From Chitinophagaceae bacterium (GTDB taxonomy: Bacteria > Bacteroidota > Bacteroidia > Chitinophagales > Chitinophagaceae), in NCBI GenBank assembly GCA_016708765.1, contig JADJFD010000001.1, positions 372,001 to 436,000 of the forward strand: a stretch of DNA of 64,000 nucleotides, given 5' to 3'. The position numbers and the translations under genes are program-made. Within the stretch, counting starts at the first letter, position 1; every line of letters starts with the position of its first letter. Of this stretch, positions 19,504 to 28,717 are shown piece by piece. The notes under the pieces were generated by a model. It was not told the DNA's origin and did no database searches. It was given only the letters and a program-made list of their open reading frames with translations.

Positions 19504-20244
19504 TCATTCTGAAAGTACCATTGGCGCACCTTCTGATAGCCAAGTGGCGAATATTTCAGACACTTTCCATTCTTTACCTGCATACAACCTTGGACGGGCA
19601 ATTATATAGTTGAAAAAATAAATCAAGTCAGTTTTGCTACACTCTGTCATTACATTTAATGTTTTTTTACCAGTATATTTTCCTGTAGTTATTGTCTTGT
19701 CAATGGACGGATTGTTTTCAATAAAATAATTCCCAGTAAATTTTATATCGCTAATAATTGAATCAAGAATTTTCTCTTCATCAGTTTTTGTCCATTTCAA
19801 AAAGATAAGGTATCGGTCATAAAACGGTTCTTCATAAACATCTTGTAACCTGATAAAATGAGAAGCTAATTTTGGAAGAATTCCATCATAAATATTTGTT
19901 TTCGCCATGAATGTGTATAGCAGATCCCCTTCTTTAATTTGATACTTACTTTCATTGTTACCAATAGCGAAATAATAATAATTCCCTTTAATAAGTTGAC
20001 ATTTGCCATAGCCTTTTTGTACAGTCACTTCCCTATTTCCATCATACACACCGTACAATAATCCTATTTGCTTTTCTACCAGTTTAATTTCATCCGGCAT
20101 TTCGATTTGTACAAGTTTTGAACTATCCGTCAGATCAATAATATAATCTGTGATAGGAAATCCTCGTAATACTCTTGAAGTATCTGGTTGAGCCAAACAA
20201 ATAATTGAGTAAATTAGTAATAGAAAGGTTAAGGTCTTTTTCAT
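19504..20244 (-). CDS. Secreted protein of unknown function
   Basis: I do not recognise this 246-residue protein. It starts with a clear signal peptide (KKTLTFLLLIYSIICLAQ) cleaved near residue 18. The mature part is mixed alpha/beta with many Tyr and Ile, contains only two Cys, and shows no membrane segment or repeat. A stretch near residues 75-100 (YGKCQLIKGNYYYFAIG) looks like beta-strands. It is transcribed alone, between a terminator and the divergent pfkA promoter region. Codon use looks like its neighbours. No functional guess is justified. Confidence 0.75.
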   Translation of the reverse strand: MKKTLTFLLLIYSIICLAQPDTSRVLRGFPITDYIIDLTDSSKLVQIEMPDEIKLVEKQIGLLYGVYDGNREVTVQKGYGKCQLIKGNYYYFAIGNNESKYQIKEGDLLYTFMAKTNIYDGILPKLASHFIRLQDVYEEPFYDRYLIFLKWTKTDEEKILDSIISDIKFTGNYFIENNPSIDKTITTGKYTGKKTLNVMTECSKTDLIYFFNYIIARPRLYAGKEWKVSEIFATWLSEGAPMVLSE

Positions 20245-20366
20245 AATAAAAATTATACATCTAAATTAAAAATGATTTAACCTTGATACATCCGTACAAA
20301 AGGGTATTTCGAAGAGCCGCTGTCATTCACAATCGTATATTCGTATTTTATACAAATTAACGTTAG

Positions 20367-20406
20367 TGTGTAATAATTACACATTGAGAACAATTGCTTA
20401 TTTTTG
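20367..20406 (+). promoter_or_regulatory. pfkA promoter with a 17-bp palindromic operator candidate
   Basis: TATTTTTG at 20399-20406 fits the TAnnTTTG -7 box, 19 bases before the ATG. Just upstream, 20367-20383 is a perfect palindrome with eight-base arms around a central A (TGTGTAAT-A-ATTACACA). It sits where a repressor would block the polymerase. The gene on the other side (minus strand, start 20244) could share it. Confidence 0.5.
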
Positions 20407-20425
20407 ACCTCTTTTAAACAAAAAA

Positions 20426-21409
20426 ATGGAAAAGAAAGTTTCGAAAATCGGGGTTTTGACTTCTGGTGGAGACTCCCCCGGCATGAATGCAGCAGTTCGG
20501 GCAGTAGTTCGTACGGGCAATTATCATGGATTAGAAGTATATGGAATAATGCGGGGTTTTCAGGGATTAATTGAAGATGATATTTTCAGGATGGACTCCC
20601 GTTCAGTTGCGAATATTATACAAAGAGGCGGCACTATTTTAAAAACAGCAAGGTGTAAAGAATTTTTTGAATACGAGGGAAGGAAAAAGGCATATGATAA
20701 TTTGAAAAAAAGAGAAATAGATGGCCTTATTATAATTGGTGGCGATGGATCATTTCGTGGTGCAGTAAATTTCAGTAACGAATTTGATATCCCTTGTATA
20801 GGAATAGCCGGTACGATTGATAAGGATATTCAAGGAACTGATTTTACAATTGGTTTTGATACTGCAGTGAATACTGCGGTGGAGGCAATTGATAAGATAA
20901 GAGATACAATGGATGCACATGACCGCATTTTCATTATTGAAGTAATGGGAAGAGATGCTGGCTATATTGCATTGCATAGCGGCATAGCAACAGGTGCAGA
21001 AAATATTTTGATACCTGAGCGAAAAACAGATATGGATGCAATTATCAAATCCTTATTGGAGAAAGAACGTCGCAAAAAATTAGTAAACCTGATTGTTGTT
21101 GCAGAGGGTGATGACTTTGGTGGAGCAAATCAGGTGCAGAAAATATTGAAAGAAAAACTCCCGAAGGCAGAAATAAGAGTTTGTATACTCGGCCATATAC
21201 AACGTGGAGGCTCCCCTACCTGTATTGACAGATTAATTGCCAGTCGTATGGGTTATCATGCTGTGGAAGCATTACTAGAAGGCCGTCACAATGTATTTGT
21301 AGGAATTCAAAACAACAAAATGAATTACATTCCGTTGGAGAGTGCAGTGAAGAACAAAGGTAAAATAAGTGAAGAATGGATGAAGATCGTTAAGATACTG
21401 GCTTCATAA
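20426..21409 (+). CDS. pfkA: ATP-dependent 6-phosphofructokinase
   Basis: This 327-residue enzyme has the usual length for bacterial PfkA. It carries GGDSPGMNAAVR (about 14-25), the GGDGS ATP-site signature typical of ATP- rather than PPi-dependent enzymes, the catalytic TIDKDIQGTDFTIGFDTA loop, the MGRDAGYIA substrate segment and GHIQRGGSPTCIDR. It commits fructose 6-phosphate to glycolysis in the cytoplasm. Pyruvate kinase follows after 40 bases, so the two control points of glycolysis are probably co-transcribed. The promoter region holds a palindromic operator candidate. Confidence 0.97.
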   Translation: MEKKVSKIGVLTSGGDSPGMNAAVRAVVRTGNYHGLEVYGIMRGFQGLIEDDIFRMDSRSVANIIQRGGTILKTARCKEFFEYEGRKKAYDNLKKREIDGLIIIGGDGSFRGAVNFSNEFDIPCIGIAGTIDKDIQGTDFTIGFDTAVNTAVEAIDKIRDTMDAHDRIFIIEVMGRDAGYIALHSGIATGAENILIPERKTDMDAIIKSLLEKERRKKLVNLIVVAEGDDFGGANQVQKILKEKLPKAEIRVCILGHIQRGGSPTCIDRLIASRMGYHAVEALLEGRHNVFVGIQNNKMNYIPLESAVKNKGKISEEWMKIVKILAS

Positions 21410-21449
21410 AATAATCTCAAATAAAATCGTACTAAAACAAGTATAGAAA

Positions 21450-22939
21450 ATGGCAAAACACTCAAAGAAGTATTATCATGAATCAATGGATCGGGAAGCC
21501 GCTATTGCACACAAAACGCATAAAACAAAAATTGTTGCAACCGTAGGCCCTGCTTGTGACACATATGAAAAGCTTCTTGGGTTAGTGAAAGCTGGTGTGA
21601 ATGTTTTTCGTTTAAATTTTTCTCATGGCACACATGAAAACAAAGCCACTATAATTGAACATATCAGAAAAATAAATAAAACTGAACCTTTTAATATTTC
21701 AATACTTGGCGATTTACAAGGCCCAAAATTAAGAGTAGGCGAGATTGAAGGTGGTGAAATGCAAATTAAACCAGGTGATATTCTGACATTTACCAACGAA
21801 AAAGTAATAGGTACGAAGGAAAGAATTTATGTTTCCTATACTAATCTTCATCAGGATGTAACGATTGGCAATACAATTCTAATTAATGATGGAAAGCTGG
21901 AAGTAAAAGTGAAACAAATTCTTGCCAATAATGATGTTCAAGTTGAAGTAACAATGGGTGGTATCCTTTCTTCCAAAAAGGGAATAAACTTACCTGACAC
22001 TAAAATTTCATTGCCGGCACTAACTGAAAAAGATGTAGAAGATCTTGAATTTATCATTGACCAAAAATTGGATTGGGTTGCCTTATCATTTGTGCGAAGT
22101 GTAAAAGATTTAGAAGGACTCAGAAAAAGGTTAGAAGCTAGAAACAGTAAAACAAAGATTATTTCTAAAATAGAAAAACCTGAGGCACTTGAAAATTTAA
22201 GAGATATTATTGTAGAGTCTGATGCTGTAATGATTGCCCGTGGAGACCTCGGCGTTGAACTACCTGTTGAAAAAATTCCATTGTTACAAAAGCAAATCAT
22301 CCGAATGTGTATCCACAGGGCAAAGCCAGTAATTGTTGCCACGCAGATGATGGAGAGTATGATTGAACTTAATAAACCAAACAGAAGCGAAATTACTGAT
22401 GTAGCAAATGCTGTTATTGAAGGTGCTGACGCTGTAATGCTTAGTGCTGAGACTGCAGCTGGCGAACATCCTATTTTGGTTGTTGAAACAATGCGAAAGA
22501 TTATACTTGAAGTTGAAAAATCAGGTTATAACTATAATAGAGAAGATGAATTGGTACCACAGCCACACTCTCCTTCTTTTTTAAGTGATGCCATATGTTA
22601 TAATGCATGTAAACTGGCAAAAGATGTAAATGCTGACGCATTACTTGGAATGACTCAAAGTGGCTATACAGGATTTGTTTTAAGTAGCTACAGGCCAAAA
22701 TCACCATTGTATATTTTACAAAAGAGAAAAGCCTAGTTAATCAGCTTACACTAAGCTGGGGCGTAAGAGCTTTTTATTACGATGAGGAAGAAAGTTTAGA
22801 TGATATTATTTTCGACCAGATTGATATTTTGAAAGAAAGAAAATTTTTGAAAACAGGAGATATCGTAATCAATACAGGAAGTACTCCGGTTGACCTGCAC
22901 TTGCAGACCAATGTTTTAAAAATTACAACGGTAGATTAA
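21450..22939 (+). CDS. pyk: Pyruvate kinase, frameshifted near the C-terminus
   Basis: The frame encodes all catalytic motifs: RLNFSHGTHENK, GDLQGPKLRVG, ISKIEKPEALEN (the Lys active-site signature), ARGDLGVELP and ATQMMESM. It stops at 22734-22736, about 70 residues early. Reading five instead of four T's at 22714-22717 gives YIFTKEKSLVNQLTLSWGV and a normal C-terminal domain ending in TTVD, stop 22937-22939, for 496 residues. The enzyme converts phosphoenolpyruvate and ADP to pyruvate and ATP; the C-terminal domain is the allosteric and tetramer-forming one. Loss of a central glycolytic enzyme by a run-length change argues for a sequence error. It lies 40 bases after pfkA. Confidence 0.95.
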
Positions 22940-23013
22940 TTTCAAAAAGCTTTAAATTATTGAAGATGCTAATTGCTATGCAATGTGCCAATCTTTTTAA
23001 TATAAATAAAGTA

Positions 23014-23748
23014 TTAAAGCCTTCTGATTTTTATATTTCTAAACTGTACTTCATTACCATGGTCTTGTAATCCTATTCTTCCTTTCTTATAAGTTCCAAA
23101 ACCGGGCATATTTTTAAATTTACTTCCGGCTACCATTTTTTTCCAGGCCGCATCCCACATAGCTGTTGACACTACGTTTTCTCCATTCAGCAATAAATCT
23201 AGTTTCCCATTTACGCATTTTATTTCGGCAGTATTCCATTCTCCCGGCGGCTTTACATTTTCTTTTGATATAGAAATAAGATCGTATAAGTCACCAGCCC
23301 TATGCTTAATTATTTTTGCATCAGGATGGCCATTATTATCCAGTATCTGCATTTCAGGTCCTGTTTCCCAAGGCCAGTTGTATTTTGACTTGTCCTCATG
23401 TATATAAAATATAATTCCACTGTTTCCATCTTTGGCAATATTCCATTCTAATTTTAAATGAAAATTTTCATATTCTTCATCGCTTACTATATCACCACCA
23501 TTTTTTATCTGCCAGTTTTCTTTTACTGTAGTATCTAGGTATAGAACTTCATTTTTAATTTTCCAGGCCGAACCTACAGGATTGCCGCCATATTTATGCC
23601 AGCCTTTTGTAGTTTTTCCATCGAACATTAATTTCCAACCATCATATTTTTCTTCAGTTGATAATTGGTTTTCTTGCATTATTACTTTTGAAGAATTGCA
23701 AGATGAAAATGCAATCATAAGGATTGCAATAAAAAATACTCTATACAT
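23014..23748 (-). CDS. DUF1080 (3-keto-disaccharide hydrolase) family lipoprotein
   Basis: This 244-residue protein has a lipoprotein signal (MIAFSSC, Cys about residue 17) and one concanavalin-like domain of the DUF1080/PF06439 family. Conserved segments include WKLMFDGKTTKGWHKYGG, DGNSGIIFYIHED, GPEMQILDNNGHPDA and GRIGLQDHG. Characterised members hydrolyse or eliminate glycosides whose sugar has been oxidised at C3. It is the last of four minus-strand genes (oxidoreductase, isomerase, cytochrome c, this one), starting only five bases after the cytochrome gene. The context, with a GMC dehydrogenase nearby, fits cleavage of 3-keto-glycosides in the periplasm (inference). Confidence 0.87.
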   Translation of the reverse strand: MYRVFFIAILMIAFSSCNSSKVIMQENQLSTEEKYDGWKLMFDGKTTKGWHKYGGNPVGSAWKIKNEVLYLDTTVKENWQIKNGGDIVSDEEYENFHLKLEWNIAKDGNSGIIFYIHEDKSKYNWPWETGPEMQILDNNGHPDAKIIKHRAGDLYDLISISKENVKPPGEWNTAEIKCVNGKLDLLLNGENVVSTAMWDAAWKKMVAGSKFKNMPGFGTYKKGRIGLQDHGNEVQFRNIKIRRL

Positions 23749-23753
23749 TCATT

Positions 23754-24158
23754 CTATTTTTTCAGTAACAAGACATATTTAACCATCGCTTTTGCATCTT
23801 CTTGAGAAACAGTTGGATGTGCTGTCATTGCAACTTCACCCCAAACACCAGAACCACCATTGATTATTTTTCCGGCAAGATGTGTTACAATGGTATCTGA
23901 AAGGCTTGCATACTTATTTGCAACATCCCTGTAAGAAGGACCAATTAAAGCTTCATCAACCTTATGACAGGTAAGACAGTCACTTTTCGCAATTAATCCA
24001 AGCCCAGTTTGATAATCAGGATTACTGGACAGATCAGTAGTTGCAGGCACATCTGTTTTAGCTTCTTCCTTTGGCTCTTCTGTCGTCTTTTTATCCCCGC
24101 TATCTCCGCAGGAAATCAGTAATAAGCCTAATCCAAAAGATAAAATGATTTTTTTCAT
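23754..24158 (-). CDS. c-type cytochrome lipoprotein
   Basis: I start at the ATG at 24158, which gives a compact lipoprotein signal (MKKIILSFGLGLLLISC). A start at 24179 would add seven residues. The 134-residue product has a Glu/Lys/Thr linker and one cytochrome-c fold with the haem motif CLTCH and a distal Met in VAMTAHP. It would shuttle electrons in the periplasm. Sitting between sugar-oxidation genes, it is a plausible electron acceptor for the nearby GMC-type dehydrogenase (inference). The isomerase gene lies 31 bases upstream. Confidence 0.9.
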   Translation of the reverse strand: MKKIILSFGLGLLLISCGDSGDKKTTEEPKEEAKTDVPATTDLSSNPDYQTGLGLIAKSDCLTCHKVDEALIGPSYRDVANKYASLSDTIVTHLAGKIINGGSGVWGEVAMTAHPTVSQEDAKAMVKYVLLLKK

Positions 24159-24189
24159 AATTATAAATTTTAAATGCAATTTACTTAAT

Positions 24190-25254
24190 TTATTGAACCG
24201 AACCCAATCCTAATATTTTCCGGTTTGTATTTTCATCATTTTTTGCACCTGCAAAATCATCAAATGCTTTGTCAGTAACACGGATAATGTGCTGCTGAAT
24301 AAATTGTGATCCTTCTTTTGCTCCGTCTTCAGGATGTTTGAGGCAACACTCCCATTCCATTACCGCCCAACCACTATAATCGTATTGCGTCAGTTTACTA
24401 AAGATAGTTTTAAAATCAACCTGACCATCGCCTGGACTACGGTAACGACCTGCTCTATTTGCCCAACTTTGATAGCCGCCAAATGTTCCTTGCTTTCCTG
24501 TTGCGTTAAACTCAGCATCTTTTACATGAAATGCTTTAATTCTTTCATGATAATGATCTATGTATTGTATATAATCTAATTGCTGCAAAACAAAATGCGA
24601 GGGATCATATAACAAACAAGCTCTTGGATGATTATTTACTTCTTTCAAAAACATTTCATAAGTAATACCATCAAATAAATCTTCGCCGGGATGAATTTCA
24701 TAACAAATGTCTACACCACATTCATCAAAATAATTTAAAATCGGCATCCATCTTTTTCCTAATTCTTTAAATCCTTCTTCCACCAATCCTTCAGGTCGTT
24801 GCGGCCATGGATGAAATGTATGCCACATTAAAGAACCGCTAAATGTTGGATGTGCAGTTAGACCCATGTTCTGAGACGCCTTCGCTCCGTATTTTAATTG
24901 TTGTACCGCCCATTCAGTTCTTGCTTTAGGATTGCCTCGTAATTTTTCCGGTGCAAAGCCATCAAACAATGTATCATATGCAGGATGAACAGCAACTAGC
25001 TGCCCTTGCAAATGTGTTGACAGTTCTGAAATTTCCAATCCACTATCATTTACAATTCCTTTTATTTCTTCTGCATAGGTTTTGCTTTCGGCTGCTTTTT
25101 GCAAATCAATACAACGGCTATCCCATGTTGGTATTTGTACGGCTTTATAACCCAGTTCTTCTGCCCATGCACAAATTGCCTTTAAGCTATTATAAGGAGC
25201 TTTATCTCCTAAAAACTGAGCAAGAAAAATACCCGGCCCTTTGATCGTTGTCAT
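24190..25254 (-). CDS. Sugar phosphate isomerase/epimerase (AP endonuclease 2-type TIM barrel)
   Basis: This 354-residue cytoplasmic protein shows the xylose-isomerase-like TIM barrel. Metal-site segments are DICYEIHPGEDLFDG (Glu), YDPSHFVLQQLDY (Asp, His), IKAFHVKDAEFN (His) and SGWAVMEWECC (Glu). It is longer than the roughly 280-residue average because of an insertion around residues 100-150 (LMWHTFHPWPQRPEG). It has no signal peptide, unlike two related TIM-barrel genes at 27.8 and 31.1 kb. The gene lies between an oxidoreductase (20-base gap upstream) and the cytochrome gene. A role in isomerising a keto sugar is likely; the exact substrate is unknown. Confidence 0.87.
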   Translation of the reverse strand: MTTIKGPGIFLAQFLGDKAPYNSLKAICAWAEELGYKAVQIPTWDSRCIDLQKAAESKTYAEEIKGIVNDSGLEISELSTHLQGQLVAVHPAYDTLFDGFAPEKLRGNPKARTEWAVQQLKYGAKASQNMGLTAHPTFSGSLMWHTFHPWPQRPEGLVEEGFKELGKRWMPILNYFDECGVDICYEIHPGEDLFDGITYEMFLKEVNNHPRACLLYDPSHFVLQQLDYIQYIDHYHERIKAFHVKDAEFNATGKQGTFGGYQSWANRAGRYRSPGDGQVDFKTIFSKLTQYDYSGWAVMEWECCLKHPEDGAKEGSQFIQQHIIRVTDKAFDDFAGAKNDENTNRKILGLGSVQ

Positions 25255-25273
25255 ATTGTGAAAATTGTTTTTA

Positions 25274-26434
25274 TTAAACCTTAAAGTCTGACCACTTCTC
25301 TTTCGCTTTTGAGGAAGCTACAACATTTTCTATAAAAGCCATACCTCTTATTCCATCATCTGCATTTGGAAAATCAAGACTCTCAGCTTTTGCTTTTCTA
25401 TTATTCAATTTAGCTTTTAATGTTAATGCAAAATTTCTGTAATGGTTAGCAAATGCTTCTAAATAACCTTCCGGGTGTCCTGCAGGAGTTCTTGTATTAT
25501 GCTTTGCAAAAGAATTCAGATAATCATTACCAGTTCTATAAATTTCTGTTGGCTTACTAAGCCATTTAACTAATAATGAATTTGCATCTTCCTGCTTCCA
25601 TTCGATACCTCCCTTTTCTCCGTACACTCTCAGTTTTATATTATTCTCTTCACCAGCGGCAATTTGCGTTGCAAATAATACACCACTTGCTCCGTTGTCA
25701 AATTTCAATAACACTGCTCCATCATCATCCAACTTTCTTCCTTTCACAACTGTATTCAGATCTGCACATATTTTTGTTGTTGAAAGTCCTGAAACGTATT
25801 CTGCGAGATTGAATGCATGAGTGCCAATATCTCCCATTGCCCCTGCAATGCCGCTTCGTTTCGGATCTGTTCTCCAGGCGGCTTGCTTCTGTTCAGTATT
25901 TTCCAAAGCAGTACTAAGCCAGCCTTGTGGATATTCCACTACTATTCTTCTTATTGTGCCAAACAATCCCTTCTTTATCATTTGTCTGGCTTGTTTTATC
26001 ATTGGGTAGCCAGTATAGGTATGCGTTAGACAAATTAGTCTATCATTTTTTAGTGCAATCTCCTTTAATTGATTCGCTTCTTTTAATGTAAGTGTCATTG
26101 GCTTATCCAGCACCACATGAAAACCATTCTCTAACGCAAGCTTAGCTGGTTCAAAATGTAAATGATTTGGCGTTACGATACTTACAAAATCGATTCTCTC
26201 GTTATCAGGTAGATTTTTCTCAAGCCTTATCATGTCTTTGTATGAAGCATATACCCTTAATGCAGACAAGTGCAATTCTTTACCTGCTTGTTTTGATTTT
26301 TTGGGATCGCTGCTAAAACAGCCGCTTACCAGTTCTATATCTCCATCAAGATTTGCTGCCATACGATGTACTGCACCGATAAATGCACCCGGTCCGCCGC
26401 CAATCATTCCCATTCTTATTTTTCTGTCTGTCAT
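25274..26434 (-). CDS. Gfo/Idh/MocA-family NAD(P)-dependent oxidoreductase
   Basis: This 386-residue protein has an N-terminal Rossmann fold (MIGGGPGAFIGAVHR, about residues 9-24). The HVVLDKPMTLTLKEA segment corresponds to the family EKP motif, followed by the C-terminal alpha/beta domain with GDIGTHAFNLAEYVSG, whose His is the usual catalytic residue. It is probably a cytoplasmic sugar or inositol dehydrogenase, and could reduce or oxidise the C3 position of a keto sugar. It is the first gene of the minus-strand set and diverges from the MFS permease gene across 133 bases, so the two sets are likely co-regulated. Confidence 0.9.
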   Translation of the reverse strand: MTDRKIRMGMIGGGPGAFIGAVHRMAANLDGDIELVSGCFSSDPKKSKQAGKELHLSALRVYASYKDMIRLEKNLPDNERIDFVSIVTPNHLHFEPAKLALENGFHVVLDKPMTLTLKEANQLKEIALKNDRLICLTHTYTGYPMIKQARQMIKKGLFGTIRRIVVEYPQGWLSTALENTEQKQAAWRTDPKRSGIAGAMGDIGTHAFNLAEYVSGLSTTKICADLNTVVKGRKLDDDGAVLLKFDNGASGVLFATQIAAGEENNIKLRVYGEKGGIEWKQEDANSLLVKWLSKPTEIYRTGNDYLNSFAKHNTRTPAGHPEGYLEAFANHYRNFALTLKAKLNNRKAKAESLDFPNADDGIRGMAFIENVVASSKAKEKWSDFKV

Positions 26435-26567
26435 TATTACAATTGATGTGAATATGTATCTGGTAAAATATGTGTTGATGATACATGAATCTGTTATTAA
26501 AAATAGTACATTTAGTTTTCTAACGGTTTTTTTTGAAAAACTTACAATAATCTAATAAGGCTTGATT

Positions 26568-27797
26568 ATGAAACTTACTACCAGAGTTCAGCTCTCTTCC
26601 ATGATGTTTTTTAATTTCTTTGTCTGGGGCATCTGGTTTGTAACAATGGGCACTTACTTAACCAAGGGAAATATTGGAGCAACGGACGGCCAAACGGGAC
26701 TTGCCTACGGTACACAATGTTTAGGTGCAATCATTGCTCCTTTTATTATTGGAATGATTGCCGACAAATTTTTCGCTGCACAAAAGATTCTTGGTGTTTT
26801 ACATTTAGCTGGCGCAGGTTTGCTTTATTATATAACTACACAAACTACATTCGGCTCATTTTACAGTCTTTTACTTATTTACATGATTATTTACATGCCA
26901 ACGCTGGCATTAGTCAATGCAATTGCATTGAAACAAGTAACCAGTGCAGAAAAACAATTCAGCGGATTAAGAATGTGGGGAACCATTGGATGGATAGTTG
27001 CAGGTGCGATTATACAATGGATGGCATGGGAAAATAATCCAGAATCTCTTTCAATTACCTATAAAGTAGCCGCTGCTACTTCTGCCCTATTTGGTGTCTA
27101 TTCTTTCTTTTTACCCAATACACCTCCGCCAAAAGCCGGTCAAAAAGTATCCATTTCAGAAGTACTTGGATTGGATGCGTTGAAAATCTTGAAAGACAAA
27201 AACTATCTCATATTTTTTATTGCATCTATATTGATTTGTATTCCACTTGCATTTTATTATGGCCAGGCAAATCTTTTCTTAAATGAATCAGGCATGGTAG
27301 GTGCCGCTGGAAAAATGACACTCGGACAAGTAGCGGAAACAGTTTTCTTATTTCTGATGCCTTTCTTCTTTAAACGATTTGGTGTTAAGCAGATGTTGCT
27401 GATAGGAATGTTTGCTTGGGTATTGCGTTATTTATTATTTTCTTATGGAGATATGAACAGCGGTTTATGGATGCTCTACTTCGGAATAATATTACACGGC
27501 ATATGTTATGATTTCTTTTTTGTTACCGGACAAATTTATACAGATCATAAAGCAGGCGAAAGAGTTCGTTCATCTGCACAAGGCTTGATTACATTGGCAA
27601 CTTATGGAGTTGGTATGTATATCGGTTTCTGGGCAGCCGGAAAAATTGTCGGTAGTTATGCAATCACTGATGCTGCTGGAAAAGTGATAAACCATAACTG
27701 GCAAACCATCTGGATATATCCTTGCTTGTTTGCTGCCGGCGTTTCTTTACTATTTATGTTATTCTTTAAAAATGACAAAAAAACGGTGCAGACTTAA
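26568..27797 (+). CDS. MFS transporter of the nucleoside/H+ symporter (NupG-like) group
   Basis: The ATG at 26568 is preferred to a TTG two codons earlier. The 409-residue product has about 12 membrane helices and the SSMMFFNFFVWGIWFVTMGTYL opening typical of NupG-like permeases in Bacteroidota, with the late DFFFVTGQIYTDHKAGERVRSSAQG motif. Such genes in sugar clusters are thought to import sugars or sugar derivatives; here a keto sugar or its product is likely (inference). It starts the plus-strand half of the 3-keto-sugar cluster, with the next gene starting two bases after its stop. Confidence 0.87.
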   Translation: MKLTTRVQLSSMMFFNFFVWGIWFVTMGTYLTKGNIGATDGQTGLAYGTQCLGAIIAPFIIGMIADKFFAAQKILGVLHLAGAGLLYYITTQTTFGSFYSLLLIYMIIYMPTLALVNAIALKQVTSAEKQFSGLRMWGTIGWIVAGAIIQWMAWENNPESLSITYKVAAATSALFGVYSFFLPNTPPPKAGQKVSISEVLGLDALKILKDKNYLIFFIASILICIPLAFYYGQANLFLNESGMVGAAGKMTLGQVAETVFLFLMPFFFKRFGVKQMLLIGMFAWVLRYLLFSYGDMNSGLWMLYFGIILHGICYDFFFVTGQIYTDHKAGERVRSSAQGLITLATYGVGMYIGFWAAGKIVGSYAITDAAGKVINHNWQTIWIYPCLFAAGVSLLFMLFFKNDKKTVQT

Positions 27798-27799
27798 AC

Positions 27800-28681
27800 A
27801 TGAAAAGAAGAAAAGCCATATCATTATTAAGTGCTGGGCTTGCTGGTATTTCGTTAACTGGTAAATCTGCCCCTGCTGACATTGTGAATGAAGATATTCC
27901 GAAACTCAAAGGAAATATCAATCACTCTGTTTGTTTATGGACATATAATTTTTTAGGATTGGAAGGAATGTGTGCAATGGTGAAAAAAATGGGTGTAAAA
28001 GCTATTGATTTACTTGCACCCAAAGATTGGCCAACTATTCAAAAACATGGTATTACTTGTTCCATGTGCTACACTAACGGAAAAATAAGTTTAACCGAAG
28101 GTTGGAATAACAAATCCTTTCATCCTGAGTTAATAAAAAACTTTTCAGAAGCCATTCCATTAGTTGCTGCTGCCGGTTATAAAAATTTAATATGCTTTAG
28201 TGGAAACAGAAAAGGCATAGACGATGAAACAGGCATGAATAACATGTCTGAAGGCATTAAACAAGTAATAGGTTTGGCAGAAAAAAACGGAGTAACTATA
28301 CAGATTGAAGTATTCAACAGCAAAGTAGATCATAAAGATTATATGGCAGATAATACAAAATGGGCCGTAGATCTTTGCAAGAAAATTGGTTCAGAAAATT
28401 TTAAGATATTATACGACATCTACCATATGCAGGTAAATGAAGGCGATGTTATCAGAACAATACAAAACAACCATCAATATTTTGGTCATTATCATACTGC
28501 TGGTGTACCGGGACGGCATGAGATAGATGAATCGCAGGAATTATATTATCCCGCAATCATGAAAGCAATAATTGCAACAGGATATAAGGGATATGTGGCG
28601 CAGGAGTTTATTCCCAGTGGAAAGGAAAATTCTGATAAGATAGCAGCACTTAAAAAAGCAATAAAAATCTGTGACGTATAA
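27800..28681 (+). CDS. Hydroxypyruvate isomerase-like TIM-barrel protein
   Basis: This 293-residue protein has a twin-Arg-like N-terminus (MKRRKAISLLSAGLAGISLTG), so it may be exported folded. It then shows the xylose-isomerase-like barrel with IQIEVFNSKVDHKDYM (Glu), ILYDIYHMQVNEGDV (Asp, His), GHYHTAGVPGRHEID (His) and YVAQEFIPSG (Glu), which matches hydroxypyruvate isomerase relatives. In Tat-exported form it is more likely a periplasmic sugar epimerase or isomerase than a true Hyi. It starts two bases after the permease stop and lies 36 bases before the GMC dehydrogenase, clearly in one operon. Confidence 0.85.
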   Translation: MKRRKAISLLSAGLAGISLTGKSAPADIVNEDIPKLKGNINHSVCLWTYNFLGLEGMCAMVKKMGVKAIDLLAPKDWPTIQKHGITCSMCYTNGKISLTEGWNNKSFHPELIKNFSEAIPLVAAAGYKNLICFSGNRKGIDDETGMNNMSEGIKQVIGLAEKNGVTIQIEVFNSKVDHKDYMADNTKWAVDLCKKIGSENFKILYDIYHMQVNEGDVIRTIQNNHQYFGHYHTAGVPGRHEIDESQELYYPAIMKAIIATGYKGYVAQEFIPSGKENSDKIAALKKAIKICDV

Positions 28682-28717
28682 AATAATTAATATTCAATCT
28701 TAAATATTCAAGAAGAC

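Noticed and set aside
19335..19601. 88-residue minus-strand frame
   Set aside because: Its last part is the signal peptide of the frameshifted prolyl oligopeptidase; the rest overlaps another gene and the intergenic terminator.
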